A stretch of 64,000 nt of DNA from Klebsiella quasipneumoniae subsp. quasipneumoniae (GCF_020525925.1 NZ_CP084876.1:1-64000); one strand, 5' to 3'; positions 12,034 through 21,254 are shown, counted from the first letter of the stretch. Made by a program: numbers and translations. The notes: a model not told the origin generated them from the sequence alone.

Positions 12034-13169
12034 GCCGACCGCTTAACCCTGTTCTGTTGCTTCTGACATGGGCGCTATGCGCACCGGTCCAGGCGCAGGC
12101 CATCAGCCGCGAGCAAATCGACGGCTGGCTGCAGCATCTCGGCGCCAGCGATGAATTCGACGCCAGCAAAGGCATTGACTGGGGCGTGATGCCCGGTCCG
12201 TTCTATACGCCGGAGTTGGGGCTGGGCATCGGCACTGCCGTCGTCGGTCTCTACCGTCCCGATCCGCAGGATACCACCAGCCAGAATTCCACGCTGACGC
12301 TCAGCGGCTACGCCAGCTCCACCGGCGCCTTCGGCCTTAGCGTGAAAAACTACGCTTTTTTTGACCACGACCGATGGCGAATTTTTGTTGATGGATCGAT
12401 GGCCAACACCCCGACGTATTTCTGGGGACAAGGCTTTCATGCCGGCGATAAAGACAACGAAAAAGAGAAATATACCGCCCAGGTGCTGACCCTGCGCCCG
12501 ACGGTCTACCGGCAGCTTATCGACAATGTTTATCTCGGCGCCGGATGGTCGCTGGCGGCACAGAATGCCGATGAGATGAACCATAACGATTTGCCGAAAA
12601 TTGAAAATACCCCGCAGGGGCCGTCGGTATTCAGCTCGGGCGCCAGCGTCGCGCTCAACTGGGACGATCGCGACTTCGTCCCCAATCCGCGCCGGGGTCA
12701 GTATGCCAACTTCCGTTACACCCACTATGCGTCCGGCTTAGGCAGCGATACCCGCTTTGACGAATTTCAGCTGCACTATAGCCATTATCATGCCCTCAGC
12801 GAGAAGAGCGTCCTCGCCTGGGAGGCCGATGGCGCTTTCACCCAGGGCGATGTGCCGTGGAGCATGATGCCCCTGCTGGGCAGCGATGAGCGGATGCGCG
12901 GCTACTATCAGGGGCGTTATCGCGACAAAAACGTCGTTAGCAGCCAACTGGAATACCGCCGGCAGCTCACCTGGCGACACGGGATTGTGGCCTGGGCCGG
13001 GGCGGGAACCATGGGGCCATCCATGGATTCCCTGAATGACGGACGCTGGCTGCCTTCGGCGGGCGTCGGCTACCGCTTTGAATTCAAACCTCGCGTTAAC
13101 GTTCGCCTCGACTACGGTATCGGCAAAGGCAGCAGCGGCTTTTACTTCCAGGTCGGCGAAGCGTTTTAA
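12030..13169 (+). CDS. Omp85-superfamily barrel lacking POTRA domains
   Basis: A 379-residue outer-membrane protein. The TTG start overlaps the previous stop (TTGA), and the signal peptide ends near VQAQA. The sequence passes quickly into beta-strand patterns. Two Omp85 signatures are visible: DDRDFVPNPRRGQY, the strand pattern common in surface-antigen barrels, and MRGYYQGRYRD near residue 289, matching the lid-loop RGF/Y motif. It ends FQVGEAF. BamA and TamA carry N-terminal POTRA repeats; here only about 30 mature residues precede the barrel, so this is a barrel-only member. Function unknown; coupling to the upstream barrel suggests a joint role. Confidence 0.75.
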   Translation: MSRPLNPVLLLLTWALCAPVQAQAISREQIDGWLQHLGASDEFDASKGIDWGVMPGPFYTPELGLGIGTAVVGLYRPDPQDTTSQNSTLTLSGYASSTGAFGLSVKNYAFFDHDRWRIFVDGSMANTPTYFWGQGFHAGDKDNEKEKYTAQVLTLRPTVYRQLIDNVYLGAGWSLAAQNADEMNHNDLPKIENTPQGPSVFSSGASVALNWDDRDFVPNPRRGQYANFRYTHYASGLGSDTRFDEFQLHYSHYHALSEKSVLAWEADGAFTQGDVPWSMMPLLGSDERMRGYYQGRYRDKNVVSSQLEYRRQLTWRHGIVAWAGAGTMGPSMDSLNDGRWLPSAGVGYRFEFKPRVNVRLDYGIGKGSSGFYFQVGEAF

Positions 13170-13260
13170 CGCGTTCTCCCCTTCTTTTTCTCTCTTATCG
13201 CCTCTTGCCAGGGCCGCTGCGTTTTAATTTTCATGGATTGTTCTTTTTGTGATCCAAATT

Positions 13261-13333
13261 GTAGTACAACACAATAATATTGTACTACAGTACGCTCATG
13301 TTGATAACGTACAGCATCACGTTAGTAGTACAA
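13261..13333. promoter_or_regulatory. Probable DgoR operator, three half-sites
   Basis: GTAGTACAA (13261-13269) and TTGTACTAC (13280-13288) form a perfect 9-bp inverted repeat with a 10-bp spacer. A third direct GTAGTACAA lies at 13325-13333. FadR-type GntR regulators bind such palindromes. The position, 66-138 bp before the dgoR start, fits autorepression of the dgo operon. Confidence 0.7.
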
Positions 13334-13398
13334 ACATGAGGCGAAATTCAGCAGCGACGGTAAAGTAGAGCAGTACACATAGAGCACAAGGACTCTCC

Positions 13399-14088
13399 AT
13401 GACTCTCAATAAGACCGATCGCATTGTGATCTCGCTGGGCAGACAAATCGTCAGCGGTAAATACGTTCCCGGTTCGGCGCTTCCGGCCGAAGCGGAACTC
13501 TGTGAGGAGTTTGAAACCTCGCGCAACATCATCCGCGAAGTGTTTCGTTCCCTGATGGCGAAGCGGCTGATTGAAATGAAGCGCTATCGCGGCGCGTTTG
13601 TCGCCTCCAGAAACCAGTGGAACTACCTCGATACCGAGGTGCTGCAGTGGGTACTGGAAAATGACTATGACCCGCGTCTTATCAGCGCCATGAGTGAAGT
13701 GCGCAACCTGGTTGAACCCGCCATCGCACGTTGGGCGGCGGAACGCGCCACCTCAAGCGATCTGGCGGAAATCGAGTCGGCGCTGAATGACATGATTGCT
13801 AACAACCAAAACCGGGATGCCTTTAACGAAGCGGATATTCGCTACCACGAGGCGGTGCTGCAGTCAGTACATAATCCGGTTTTGCAGCAGCTTAGCGTGG
13901 CGATCAGTTCGCTGCAGCGGGCGGTATTTGAACGGACCTGGATGGGCGATGAAGGCAACATGCCGAAAACACTCCAGGAACATAAAGCGCTATTTGACGC
14001 CATTCGGCATCAGGATAGCGACGCGGCAGAGCAGGCGGCGTTGACGATGATCGCCAGCTCGACACGAAGGCTCAAGGAAATCACATGA
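13399..14088 (+). CDS. dgoR: D-galactonate-responsive GntR repressor DgoR
   Basis: FadR-subfamily GntR regulator of 229 residues. The N-terminal winged helix (about 10-75, with SALPAEAELCEEFETSRNII) is followed by an all-helical FCD effector domain in which D/H metal or ligand residues are visible (FNEADIRYHEAV). In E. coli DgoR represses dgoRKADT and is released by galactonate. It is first in the operon, and its stop overlaps the dgoK start by 4 bp (ATGA). The upstream triple half-site is its probable operator. Confidence 0.93.
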   Translation: MTLNKTDRIVISLGRQIVSGKYVPGSALPAEAELCEEFETSRNIIREVFRSLMAKRLIEMKRYRGAFVASRNQWNYLDTEVLQWVLENDYDPRLISAMSEVRNLVEPAIARWAAERATSSDLAEIESALNDMIANNQNRDAFNEADIRYHEAVLQSVHNPVLQQLSVAISSLQRAVFERTWMGDEGNMPKTLQEHKALFDAIRHQDSDAAEQAALTMIASSTRRLKEIT

Positions 14089-14963
14089 CGGCTCGCTACA
14101 TCGCAATAGATTGGGGATCGACGAATTTACGCGCCTGGCTGTACCAGGGCGAAGAATGCCTGGAAAGCAGGCAATCTGAAGCAGGCGTAACGCGCCTGAA
14201 TGGTCGATCTCCCGCTGCGGTGTTAGCGGAAATCACACAATACTGGCGCGATGGCGCCACACCGGTGGTGATGGCAGGTATGGTCGGTAGCAACGTGGGC
14301 TGGAAAATTGCCCCTTATTTGCCGCTTCCTGCCACTTTCTCGGATATTGGCCAGCAGTTAACTGCCGTTGGCGACAATATCTGGATAATTCCCGGCCTTT
14401 GCGTTTCCCGTGACGATAACCATAACGTCATGCGCGGGGAAGAAACGCAACTGCTGGGCGCACGCGCCTTAGCCCCTTCGTCTGTCTATGTGATGCCAGG
14501 AACCCACTGCAAATGGGTACTGGCCGATCGCCTGCAAATTCACGATTTTCGTACCGTTTTGACCGGTGAGTTGCATCATCTGTTGCTTCAGCACTCGCTG
14601 GTGGGCGCCGGCTTGCCGCCGCAGGAAACGTCCGCCGACGCATTCGCGGCCGGTCTGCAGCGCGGTATCAACAACCCCGCCGTCCTGCCGCAGCTGTTTG
14701 AAGTGCGCGCTTCGCACGTGCTGGGCGCGTTGCCTCGCGAGCAGGTTAGCGAATTTCTTTCCGGCCTGCTGATTGGCGCTGAAGTGGCCACCCTCAGCGC
14801 CACGTTCGCCGGAGAGCAGGCGATTACCCTCGTCGCCGGGTCATCGTTAACGTCCCGCTATCAGCAGGCATTCCGCGCCATTGGCCGCGAAGTCACTGCG
14901 GTTGCGGGCGATACGGCATTTCAGACAGGAATAAGGAGCATCGCTTATGCAGTGGCAAACTAA
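14085..14963 (+). CDS. dgoK: 2-dehydro-3-deoxygalactonokinase
   Basis: ASKHA-fold sugar kinase of 292 residues that phosphorylates 2-keto-3-deoxy-D-galactonate at C6 with ATP, the second step of galactonate catabolism. The N-terminal phosphate motif AIDWGSTNLRAW and the segment VMPGTHCKWV are typical of the family. It overlaps dgoR by 4 bp and dgoA by 17 bp, so the whole operon is tightly coupled. Confidence 0.94.
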   Translation: MTARYIAIDWGSTNLRAWLYQGEECLESRQSEAGVTRLNGRSPAAVLAEITQYWRDGATPVVMAGMVGSNVGWKIAPYLPLPATFSDIGQQLTAVGDNIWIIPGLCVSRDDNHNVMRGEETQLLGARALAPSSVYVMPGTHCKWVLADRLQIHDFRTVLTGELHHLLLQHSLVGAGLPPQETSADAFAAGLQRGINNPAVLPQLFEVRASHVLGALPREQVSEFLSGLLIGAEVATLSATFAGEQAITLVAGSSLTSRYQQAFRAIGREVTAVAGDTAFQTGIRSIAYAVAN

Positions 14964-15564
14964 CCTTCCGCTTATCGCTATTCTGCGCGGTATTACGCCA
15001 GACGAGGCGCTGGCTCACGTTGGCGCCGTTATCGACGCCGGTTTCGACGCGGTCGAAATCCCGCTGAACTCGCCGCAGTGGGAGAAAAGTATTCCGCAGG
15101 TCGTCGACGCTTACGGCGAGCAGGCGCTTATCGGCGCGGGCACCGTGCTGCAACCGGAGCAGGTCGATCGGCTGGCGGCCATGGGCTGTCGGCTGATTGT
15201 GACGCCAAACATTCAACCGGAAGTGATCCGGCGAGCGGTGGGTTACGGCATGACCGTATGTCCAGGCTGCGCCACCGCCAGCGAAGCTTTCAGCGCGCTC
15301 GATGCCGGCGCGCAGGCGCTGAAAATTTTCCCGTCATCGGCTTTTGGCCCGGATTACATCAAAGCGTTGAAAGCCGTGCTGCCGCCCGAGGTTCCGGTCT
15401 TTGCCGTCGGCGGCGTGACGCCGGAAAACCTGGCGCAGTGGATTAAAGCCGGCTGTGTGGGGGCTGGGCTGGGGAGCGATCTCTATCGTGCCGGCCAGTC
15501 GGTTGAACGTACCGCGCAGCAGGCAGCCGCATTCGTAAAAGCGTATCGAGAGGCAGTGAAATGA
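14947..15564 (+). CDS. dgoA: 2-dehydro-3-deoxy-6-phosphogalactonate aldolase
   Basis: Class I aldolase of the KDPG/KDPGal family (205 residues) that splits KDPGal into pyruvate and glyceraldehyde 3-phosphate. The Schiff-base lysine is K126 in [11 protein letters not shown] and the general acid/base is E37 in DAVEIPL. The GAGTV and VTPNIQPE segments are conserved. It overlaps dgoK upstream by 17 bp and dgoD downstream by 4 bp. Confidence 0.95.
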   Translation: MQWQTNLPLIAILRGITPDEALAHVGAVIDAGFDAVEIPLNSPQWEKSIPQVVDAYGEQALIGAGTVLQPEQVDRLAAMGCRLIVTPNIQPEVIRRAVGYGMTVCPGCATASEAFSALDAGAQALKIFPSSAFGPDYIKALKAVLPPEVPVFAVGGVTPENLAQWIKAGCVGAGLGSDLYRAGQSVERTAQQAAAFVKAYREAVK

Positions 15565-16709
15565 AAATAACCAATATCACCACGTACCGTTTACCTCCGC
15601 GTTGGATGTTCCTGAAGATTGAAACCGATGAAGGCATCGTCGGCTGGGGAGAACCGGTGATTGAAGGGCGCGCCAGAACGGTGGAAGCCGCCGTTCATGA
15701 ATTTGGCGATTATCTGATTGGTCAGGATCCGGCGCGGATTAATGACCTGTGGCAGGTGATGTACCGCGGCGGCTTTTATCGCGGCGGTCCGATTATGATG
15801 AGCGCCATCGCCGGTATTGACCAGGCGTTATGGGATATTAAAGGTAAGGTCCTGAATGCCCCGGTCTGGCAACTGATGGGCGGGCTGGTGCGCGACAAAA
15901 TTAAAGCCTACAGTTGGGTGGGCGGCGACCGCCCCGCCGAAGTGATTGACGGGATTAAGAAGCTGCGCGGCATTGGTTTCGATACCTTTAAATTAAACGG
16001 CTGCGAAGAGATGGGCATCATTGATAATTCCCGCGCGGTTGATGCCGCGGTGAATACCGTGGCGCAAATCCGCGAAGCGTTTGGCAATGAAATTGAGTTT
16101 GGCCTCGATTTTCATGGTCGGGTAAGCGCGCCGATGGCCAAAGTATTAATTAAAGAGCTGGAACCGTATCGCCCATTATTTATTGAGGAGCCGGTATTAG
16201 CCGAGCAGGCGGAATATTATCCGCGGCTGGCGGCGCAAACCCATATCCCTATTGCCGCCGGCGAACGTATGTTTTCGCGTTTTGAATTTAAACGGGTCCT
16301 TGAAGCGGGCGGGGTGGCTATTTTACAACCCGATCTGTCGCACGCAGGCGGTATTACCGAATGCTATAAAATTGCCGGCATGGCGGAAGCCTATGACGTT
16401 GGACTGGCGCCGCACTGTCCGCTGGGGCCGATCGCACTGGCAGCCTGTCTGCACGTTGATTTCGTTTCGCATAACGCGGTCTTCCAGGAGCAGAGCATGG
16501 GGATCCACTACAACAAAGGCGCCGAACTGCTTGATTTTGTGAAAAACAAAGAAGATTTCAATATGGAAGGCGGCTTCTTTAAACCATTGACGAAGCCGGG
16601 GCTGGGCGTGGAAATTGATGAGGCCCGCGTGATTGAGTTAAGTAAAAACGCGCCGGACTGGCGAAACCCGTTGTGGCGGTATGAGGATGGCTCTGTCGCC
16701 GAATGGTAA
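15561..16709 (+). CDS. dgoD: D-galactonate dehydratase
   Basis: Enolase-superfamily enzyme of 382 residues that dehydrates D-galactonate to 2-keto-3-deoxygalactonate, the first step of the pathway. The catalytic set is intact and numbered as in E. coli: D183, E209 and E235 bind Mg2+, with H185 and H285 as acid/base residues (GLDFHGR, FIEEP, AAGERM, PHCPLGP). It overlaps dgoA by 4 bp. The enolase-family gene at 7208-8398 is a distant paralogue. Confidence 0.97.
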   Translation: MKITNITTYRLPPRWMFLKIETDEGIVGWGEPVIEGRARTVEAAVHEFGDYLIGQDPARINDLWQVMYRGGFYRGGPIMMSAIAGIDQALWDIKGKVLNAPVWQLMGGLVRDKIKAYSWVGGDRPAEVIDGIKKLRGIGFDTFKLNGCEEMGIIDNSRAVDAAVNTVAQIREAFGNEIEFGLDFHGRVSAPMAKVLIKELEPYRPLFIEEPVLAEQAEYYPRLAAQTHIPIAAGERMFSRFEFKRVLEAGGVAILQPDLSHAGGITECYKIAGMAEAYDVGLAPHCPLGPIALAACLHVDFVSHNAVFQEQSMGIHYNKGAELLDFVKNKEDFNMEGGFFKPLTKPGLGVEIDEARVIELSKNAPDWRNPLWRYEDGSVAEW

Positions 16710-16714
16710 ATGCG

Positions 16715-16836
16715 CGTCATACTTCGCGCTGGTGATGCGTTGGCTGCATTTTCTTACCTTGGTCACATACGATTGTATGCTCCCAGGGATGCGAAAATTT
16801 GCCGCCTTTCCCCAGCACAAATTATTTAGCGCATCG
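16715..16836. repeat. ERIC-type intergenic repeat
   Basis: About 122 bp forming a long imperfect hairpin, with the central palindrome CATAC-GATT-GTATG (16766-16779). It shares the ERIC landmarks: TCATACTTC at the left end, GCGTTGGCTGC, a GGTCAC...GTATGCTCCC core, TTGCCGCC, and AATTATTTAG at the right end. The core has diverged from the classical consensus. It fills most of the dgoD-dgoT gap. Confidence 0.75.
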
Positions 16837-16931
16837 CAACATAGTTATTAATACAAAACAAAAACACCCTCTGTAAATTACCGGGCATGGTGAGCGGCTT
16901 CGCTATGCCCAAAATCTGGAGACAGATTGCG

Positions 16932-18224
16932 ATGGATATTTCAGTTACCGCTGTAAAAACCGGGCGTCGCCGTTATCTGACGCTCATCATGATCTTTATT
17001 ACCGTGGTTATTTGTTATGTTGACCGCGCCAACCTCGCCGTCGCCTCGGCGCATATTCAGGAGGAGTTTGGTATTAGCAAAGCGGAAATGGGCTACGTAT
17101 TTTCCGCCTTTGCCTGGCTGTATACCCTCTGCCAGATCCCGGGCGGTTGGTTCCTTGACCGCGTGGGGTCCCGGCTTACCTACTTTATCGCCATCTTTGG
17201 CTGGTCTGTAGCCACGTTGCTACAAGGCTTCGCCACCGGCTTAATGTCGCTCATAGGCCTGCGCGCTATCACCGGGATCTTCGAAGCACCAGCCTTTCCA
17301 ACCAATAACCGCATGGTGACCAGCTGGTTCCCGGAGCATGAACGCGCCTCCGCCGTCGGGTTTTATACCTCGGGGCAATTTGTTGGCCTGGCTTTCTTAA
17401 CGCCGCTGCTGATTTGGATCCAGGAGCTATTGAGCTGGCACTGGGTGTTTATTGTTACCGGCGGTATCGGCATTATCTGGTCGCTGATCTGGTTCAAGGT
17501 TTATCAACCGCCGCGGCTGACCAAAAGCATCAGCAAAGCCGAACTCGACTATATTCGCGACGGCGGCGGCCTGGTGGATGGCGATGCGCCGGTGAAGAAA
17601 GAGGCGCGTCAACCGTTATCGAAAGCGGACTGGAAGCTGGTCTTTCATCGCAAGCTGGTCGGTGTTTACCTTGGGCAGTTTGCGGTAACCTCGACGCTGT
17701 GGTTCTTCCTGACCTGGTTCCCGAACTACTTAACCCAGGAAAAAGGCATTACCGCGCTGAAGGCCGGTTTTATGACCACGGTGCCCTTCCTCGCTGCGTT
17801 TTTTGGCGTCCTGCTCTCTGGTTGGCTGGCGGATAAACTGGTGAAAAAAGGCTATTCGCTGGGCGTGGCGCGTAAAACGCCGATCATCTGCGGACTGCTG
17901 ATCTCCACCTGCATCATGGGGGCGAACTACACCAACGACCCGGTATGGATTATGGCGCTGATGGCGCTGGCATTCTTCGGTAACGGTTTTGCCTCCATTA
18001 CCTGGTCGCTGGTCTCATCCCTGGCGCCGATGCGCCTGATCGGTCTAACCGGAGGCGTGTTTAACTTTGTTGGCGGCCTGGGGGGCATCACCGTACCGCT
18101 CGTGATTGGCTATCTGGCGCAGGATTACGGCTTTGGCCCGGCGTTGGTCTATATCTCCGTGGTGGCGCTGATAGGCGCGCTGTCTTATATCCTGCTGGTC
18201 GGCGATGTGAAACGTGTAGGCTAA
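16932..18224 (+). CDS. dgoT: D-galactonate:H+ symporter DgoT
   Basis: MFS anion:cation symporter of 430 residues that imports galactonate with protons. Start set at ATG 16932 ([19 protein letters not shown]), matching E. coli DgoT; GGAG lies about 10 nt upstream, and an earlier in-frame start adds 15 residues without support. Around twelve membrane segments are visible, with [19 protein letters not shown] in the first and the family loop after helix 2. It is separated from dgoD by an ERIC element, which could lower or uncouple its expression relative to the enzymes. Confidence 0.95.
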   Translation: MDISVTAVKTGRRRYLTLIMIFITVVICYVDRANLAVASAHIQEEFGISKAEMGYVFSAFAWLYTLCQIPGGWFLDRVGSRLTYFIAIFGWSVATLLQGFATGLMSLIGLRAITGIFEAPAFPTNNRMVTSWFPEHERASAVGFYTSGQFVGLAFLTPLLIWIQELLSWHWVFIVTGGIGIIWSLIWFKVYQPPRLTKSISKAELDYIRDGGGLVDGDAPVKKEARQPLSKADWKLVFHRKLVGVYLGQFAVTSTLWFFLTWFPNYLTQEKGITALKAGFMTTVPFLAAFFGVLLSGWLADKLVKKGYSLGVARKTPIICGLLISTCIMGANYTNDPVWIMALMALAFFGNGFASITWSLVSSLAPMRLIGLTGGVFNFVGGLGGITVPLVIGYLAQDYGFGPALVYISVVALIGALSYILLVGDVKRVG

Positions 18225-18239
18225 ATTTTTGCGATACGC

Positions 18240-18270
18240 TACCCTGATGCGTAAGTCTCGCATCAGGGTA
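18240..18270 (+). promoter_or_regulatory. Perfect hairpin over the yidR ribosome binding site
   Basis: TACCCTGATGCG (18240-18251) and CGCATCAGGGTA (18259-18270) are perfect 12-bp inverted arms with a 7-base loop, between the dgoT stop and the yidR ATG at 18276. The only Shine-Dalgarno-like sequence, AGGG at 18265-18268, lies inside the right arm. It could act as a translation brake, or as a dgoT 3' hairpin, although no T run follows. Confidence 0.65.
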
Positions 18271-18275
18271 TCGTT

Positions 18276-19502
18276 ATGAAACAAGTCACTTTTGCTCCCC
18301 GTCATCATCAGCTTACCAATGTTAATACCTGGACCCCCGACAGCCAGTGGCTGGTGTTCGACGTCCGCCCGTCCGGTGCGTCGTTCACCGGCGAGACCAT
18401 TGAGCGAGTGAACGTAAACAGCGGCGCGGTGGAGACCATTTATCGTGCCACGCAAGGCGCGCACGTGGGCGTGGTGACCGTGCATCCAACCCAGGAGCGC
18501 TACGTGTTCATTCACGGCCCCGAGCGGCCGGATGCGCAATGGCAGTATGATTTTCATCACCGCCGCGGGGTGGTGGCCTTTCAGGATACCGTCGAGAATC
18601 TGGACGCCATGGACATCACTGCCCCTTACACCCCCGGGGCGCTGCGCGGCGGCAGCCACGTCCATGTCTATAGCCCCAACGGCCAGCTGGTCAGTTTTAC
18701 CTACAACGATCATGTGCTGCACGAGCGCGACCCGGCGCTGGATCTGCGCAACGTCGGCGTGGCCGCGCCGTATGGACCCGTGACGCCGCCGGGCCACCAT
18801 CCGCGCGAATACGGCGGCAGCCACTGGTGCGTGCTGGTGAGCCGCACGACGCCGACTCCCGCGCCGGGCAGCGATGAGATTAATCGCGCCTATGAAGAGG
18901 GCTGGGTGGGGAACCATGCGCTGGCGTTTATTGGCGATACGCTGGCGGAAAACGGCGACAAAGTCCCGGAGCTGTTTATTGTCGATCTGCCGCAGGATGA
19001 AGCCAGCTGGAAGCAGCCCGGCGGGGAGCCGCTGGCCGGTACCGCAACCACGATGCCCGCGCCGCCGGCGGGCGTCAGTCAGCGTCGTTTGACCTTCACC
19101 CACCATCGCCGTTATCCGGGGCTGGTGAATATTCCACGTCACTGGGTGCGCGCCAATCCACAGGCTACGAGCATCGCCTTCCTGATGCGCGACGACGCCG
19201 GTGTGGTGCAGCTGTGGCTGATTTCCCCACAGGGGGGCGAGCCGCGGCAGTTGACGCATCACACGTCGGGTATCCAGTCGGCATTTAACTGGCATCCGTC
19301 GGGAGAGTGGCTGGGCTTTGTACTGGAGGGGCGGATTGCCTGCTGTCATGCCGGCACAGGCGATATCACCTTTTTAACCGAGGCGCATGCTCATGCGCCC
19401 TCGGCGGACGCGATCGTCTTTTCGCCAGACGGTAAACAGATTGCCTGGATGGAGGAGGTGGACGGTTATCGCCAGCTGTGGGTCACGCAGACCGGGCGAT
19501 AA
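18276..19502 (+). CDS. yidR: TolB-like beta-propeller protein YidR (DUF3748)
   Basis: A 408-residue protein related to E. coli YidR. Repeated WD40-like/PD40 blades are visible, for example TWTPDSQWLVFDVRPSGA near the start and FSPDGKQIAWMEEVDGYRQL at the end. It has no signal peptide, so it is probably cytoplasmic. The biochemical function is not known to me; proteins of this shape usually bind a partner or a ligand. It converges with yidQ with only 1 bp between stops. The start is preceded by a strong hairpin. Confidence 0.88.
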   Translation: MKQVTFAPRHHQLTNVNTWTPDSQWLVFDVRPSGASFTGETIERVNVNSGAVETIYRATQGAHVGVVTVHPTQERYVFIHGPERPDAQWQYDFHHRRGVVAFQDTVENLDAMDITAPYTPGALRGGSHVHVYSPNGQLVSFTYNDHVLHERDPALDLRNVGVAAPYGPVTPPGHHPREYGGSHWCVLVSRTTPTPAPGSDEINRAYEEGWVGNHALAFIGDTLAENGDKVPELFIVDLPQDEASWKQPGGEPLAGTATTMPAPPAGVSQRRLTFTHHRRYPGLVNIPRHWVRANPQATSIAFLMRDDAGVVQLWLISPQGGEPRQLTHHTSGIQSAFNWHPSGEWLGFVLEGRIACCHAGTGDITFLTEAHAHAPSADAIVFSPDGKQIAWMEEVDGYRQLWVTQTGR

Positions 19503-19503
19503 C

Positions 19504-19836
19504 TTACTGGGCAGGCATCGGCGCTGGCGGGATCACCGAGTTGGTCGCCAGCGTGGCCTTCTCGCTCTTTTCGACCCGAGATTTGATTGAGCTGTCGGTG
19601 CGGAACATATCCCACGGCAGCAGCAGGGTATCCATGACGGCGGTGAACGGCATGTCCAGCGCCACCAGCGATTTCACACCCCAGTTGGTATTGTTGTCCC
19701 CCAGCGTTTGCGCACTGGATCGCGTGCCCGGATAGGTTCCCTCTTTGCCACCGGTATGTGACATTACGCTGGAGCAACCGCTCAGGCTTATTATCCCGCT
19801 GAACAGGACCAGCTTTAACAGTCGTCTGCTTTTCAT
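19504..19836 (-). CDS. yidQ: Lipoprotein YidQ (YceK/YidQ family)
   Basis: A small outer- or inner-membrane lipoprotein of 110 residues. The signal peptide ends in the lipobox LSGC, with C21 as the lipidated residue. Ser at +2 favours sorting to the outer membrane. The body GTYPGTRSSAQTLGDN and DMPFTAVMDTLLLPWD is characteristic of the family. Function unknown. It is convergent with yidR and upstream of the ibpAB leader on the opposite strand. Confidence 0.9.
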   Translation of the reverse strand: MKSRRLLKLVLFSGIISLSGCSSVMSHTGGKEGTYPGTRSSAQTLGDNNTNWGVKSLVALDMPFTAVMDTLLLPWDMFRTDSSIKSRVEKSEKATLATNSVIPPAPMPAQ

Positions 19837-20014
19837 TGTTCTTCCATCGTCGTTTCGGGCGTTGAGATAACCTTTTAGCGGTTATATCGGGCCATCCCGT
19901 GAATGCATAGCGTTATTGCGCCGCACTGTGGCGGGCATCGCACTTTGCTTTTTGTGCTCCTCCCCCCAGTCTAAGCAATCATCGGCAAACTGCAAAAAAA
20001 AACGCCCTCAATCC

Positions 20015-20044
20015 CTTGAAAAGCACGGGGAGAAACCCATTTTA
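20015..20044 (+). promoter_or_regulatory. Sigma-32 heat-shock promoter of ibpAB
   Basis: CTTGAA (-35, 20015-20020) and CCCATTTTA (-10, 20036-20044) are separated by 15 bp and match the RpoH consensus. They lie about 110 bp before the ibpA start. The rest of the 314-bp yidQ-ibpA gap holds the yidQ promoter and the ibpA leader. Confidence 0.85.
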
Positions 20045-20123
20045 TAGGTGTAACCCACTGAGAATACGCCTGAGGGGTATTCCGGATTACCGCGGCCTGT
20101 CCACGATGGAAGGTCATTTGATT

Positions 20124-20141
20124 CTCGCTGATTTTCAGGAG
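20124..20141 (+). promoter_or_regulatory. ROSE-type RNA thermometer hairpin before ibpA
   Basis: CTCGCTG (20124-20130) can pair with CAGGAG (20136-20141), with a bulged G. This masks the Shine-Dalgarno sequence at low temperature and is the known proximal ROSE element of enterobacterial ibpA leaders. The upstream leader (about 20052-20123) likely forms the auxiliary stems. Confidence 0.8.
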
Positions 20142-20150
20142 CTATTTATT

Positions 20151-20564
20151 ATGCGTAACTTCGATCTCTCCCCGCTTTATCGTTCAGCCATTGGTTTCGA
20201 CCGCCTGTTTAACCTGCTGGAAAACAATCAAAGCCAGAGCAATGGCGGCTACCCTCCGTATAACGTCGAGCTGGTAGACGAAAACCACTATCGCATCGCT
20301 ATCGCGGTGGCTGGCTTTGCTGAAAGCGAGCTGGAGATCACCGCCCAGGACAATCTGCTGATCGTCAAAGGCGCCCACGCTGCCGAGCAGAAAGAGCGGA
20401 CCTACCTGTATCAGGGGATCGCCGAGCGTAACTTCGAGCGCAAATTCCAGCTGGCGGAAAACATTCATGTCCGCGGCGCCAACCTGGTAAACGGTCTGCT
20501 GTATATCGATCTGGAACGGGTGATCCCGGAAGCGAACAAGCCGCGCCGTATCGAAATCAACTAA
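20151..20564 (+). CDS. ibpA: Small heat-shock protein IbpA
   Basis: Hsp20-family holdase (137 residues) that coats aggregating proteins and hands them to DnaK/ClpB. Start chosen at ATG 20151 ([20 protein letters not shown]), following the thermometer-masked SD; the frame stays open upstream but that part is untranslated leader. The alpha-crystallin domain spans roughly 35-125 and the C-terminal I-x-I-type motif is IEIN. It is transcribed from the sigma-32 promoter with ibpB. Confidence 0.97.
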   Translation: MRNFDLSPLYRSAIGFDRLFNLLENNQSQSNGGYPPYNVELVDENHYRIAIAVAGFAESELEITAQDNLLIVKGAHAAEQKERTYLYQGIAERNFERKFQLAENIHVRGANLVNGLLYIDLERVIPEANKPRRIEIN

Positions 20565-20654
20565 TTGTCCCTCTCAGGCCGCGTGGCGGCCTGATGTAAT
20601 AACCTGCTCGCCGTCAGGGAGCATATGCGAATTCGCGCAATTCGCAGATATTCA

Positions 20655-20673
20655 CTCGCTTCACAGAAGGAGA
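20655..20673 (+). promoter_or_regulatory. Putative RNA thermometer before ibpB
   Basis: CTCGCTT (20655-20661) can pair with AAGGAG (20668-20673) around a bulged G, the same arrangement as in the ibpA leader. It suggests separate temperature control of ibpB translation inside the operon. Confidence 0.6.
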
Positions 20674-20680
20674 AAACAGT

Positions 20681-21109
20681 ATGCGTAACTACGATTTATC
20701 CCCCCTGCTGCGTCAATGGATCGGTTTTGACAAACTGGCCAGCGCCCTGCAAACCGCCGGTGAAAGCCAGAGCTTCCCGCCCTATAACATCGAAAAAAGC
20801 GACGATAACCACTACCGCATCACCCTTGCGCTGGCCGGTTTCCGTCAGGAAGATCTGGATATTCAGCTGGAAGGCACCCGCCTGGTGGTAAAAGGCACGC
20901 CGCAGCAGCCGGAAAAAGAGACCACCTGGCTGCACCAGGGGCTGGTGAGCCAGGCCTTCAGCCTGAGCTTCACCCTCGCCAACAACATGGAGGTCTCTGG
21001 CGCGACCTTCACCAACGGTCTGCTGCATATCGATCTGACCCGCCATGAGCCTGAGCAGATCGCCCCGCAGCGCATCGCCATCAGCGAACGACCGGCGTTA
21101 AATAGCTAA
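20681..21109 (+). CDS. ibpB: Small heat-shock protein IbpB
   Basis: A 142-residue Hsp20 partner of IbpA, with the same opening pattern ([20 protein letters not shown]) and an alpha-crystallin core. Compared with IbpA it carries a longer C-terminal tail with QRIAI as the I-x-I motif. IbpA and IbpB co-assemble; IbpB needs IbpA to bind substrates well. It lies 116 bp downstream of ibpA, with its own thermometer-like leader, and is followed by a strong terminator. Confidence 0.97.
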   Translation: MRNYDLSPLLRQWIGFDKLASALQTAGESQSFPPYNIEKSDDNHYRITLALAGFRQEDLDIQLEGTRLVVKGTPQQPEKETTWLHQGLVSQAFSLSFTLANNMEVSGATFTNGLLHIDLTRHEPEQIAPQRIAISERPALNS

Positions 21110-21126
21110 TAAAGCAACCTATTGAT

Positions 21127-21152
21127 AAAGCCCCGATTTTCGGGGCTTTTTT
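21127..21152 (+). terminator. Rho-independent terminator after ibpB
   Basis: AAAGCCCCG, a short ATTTT loop and CGGGGCTTTTTT form a classic GC stem followed by a T tract. Confidence 0.9.
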
Positions 21153-21254
21153 GTGCCGGTCTGTTTGCTGGTATTGTGCGCCAGGCTGCATACAACCCGT
21201 CTGGCAGCGGTCATAATCCCTGTTAATAATAATGTTATTCACAGGGACGATACC

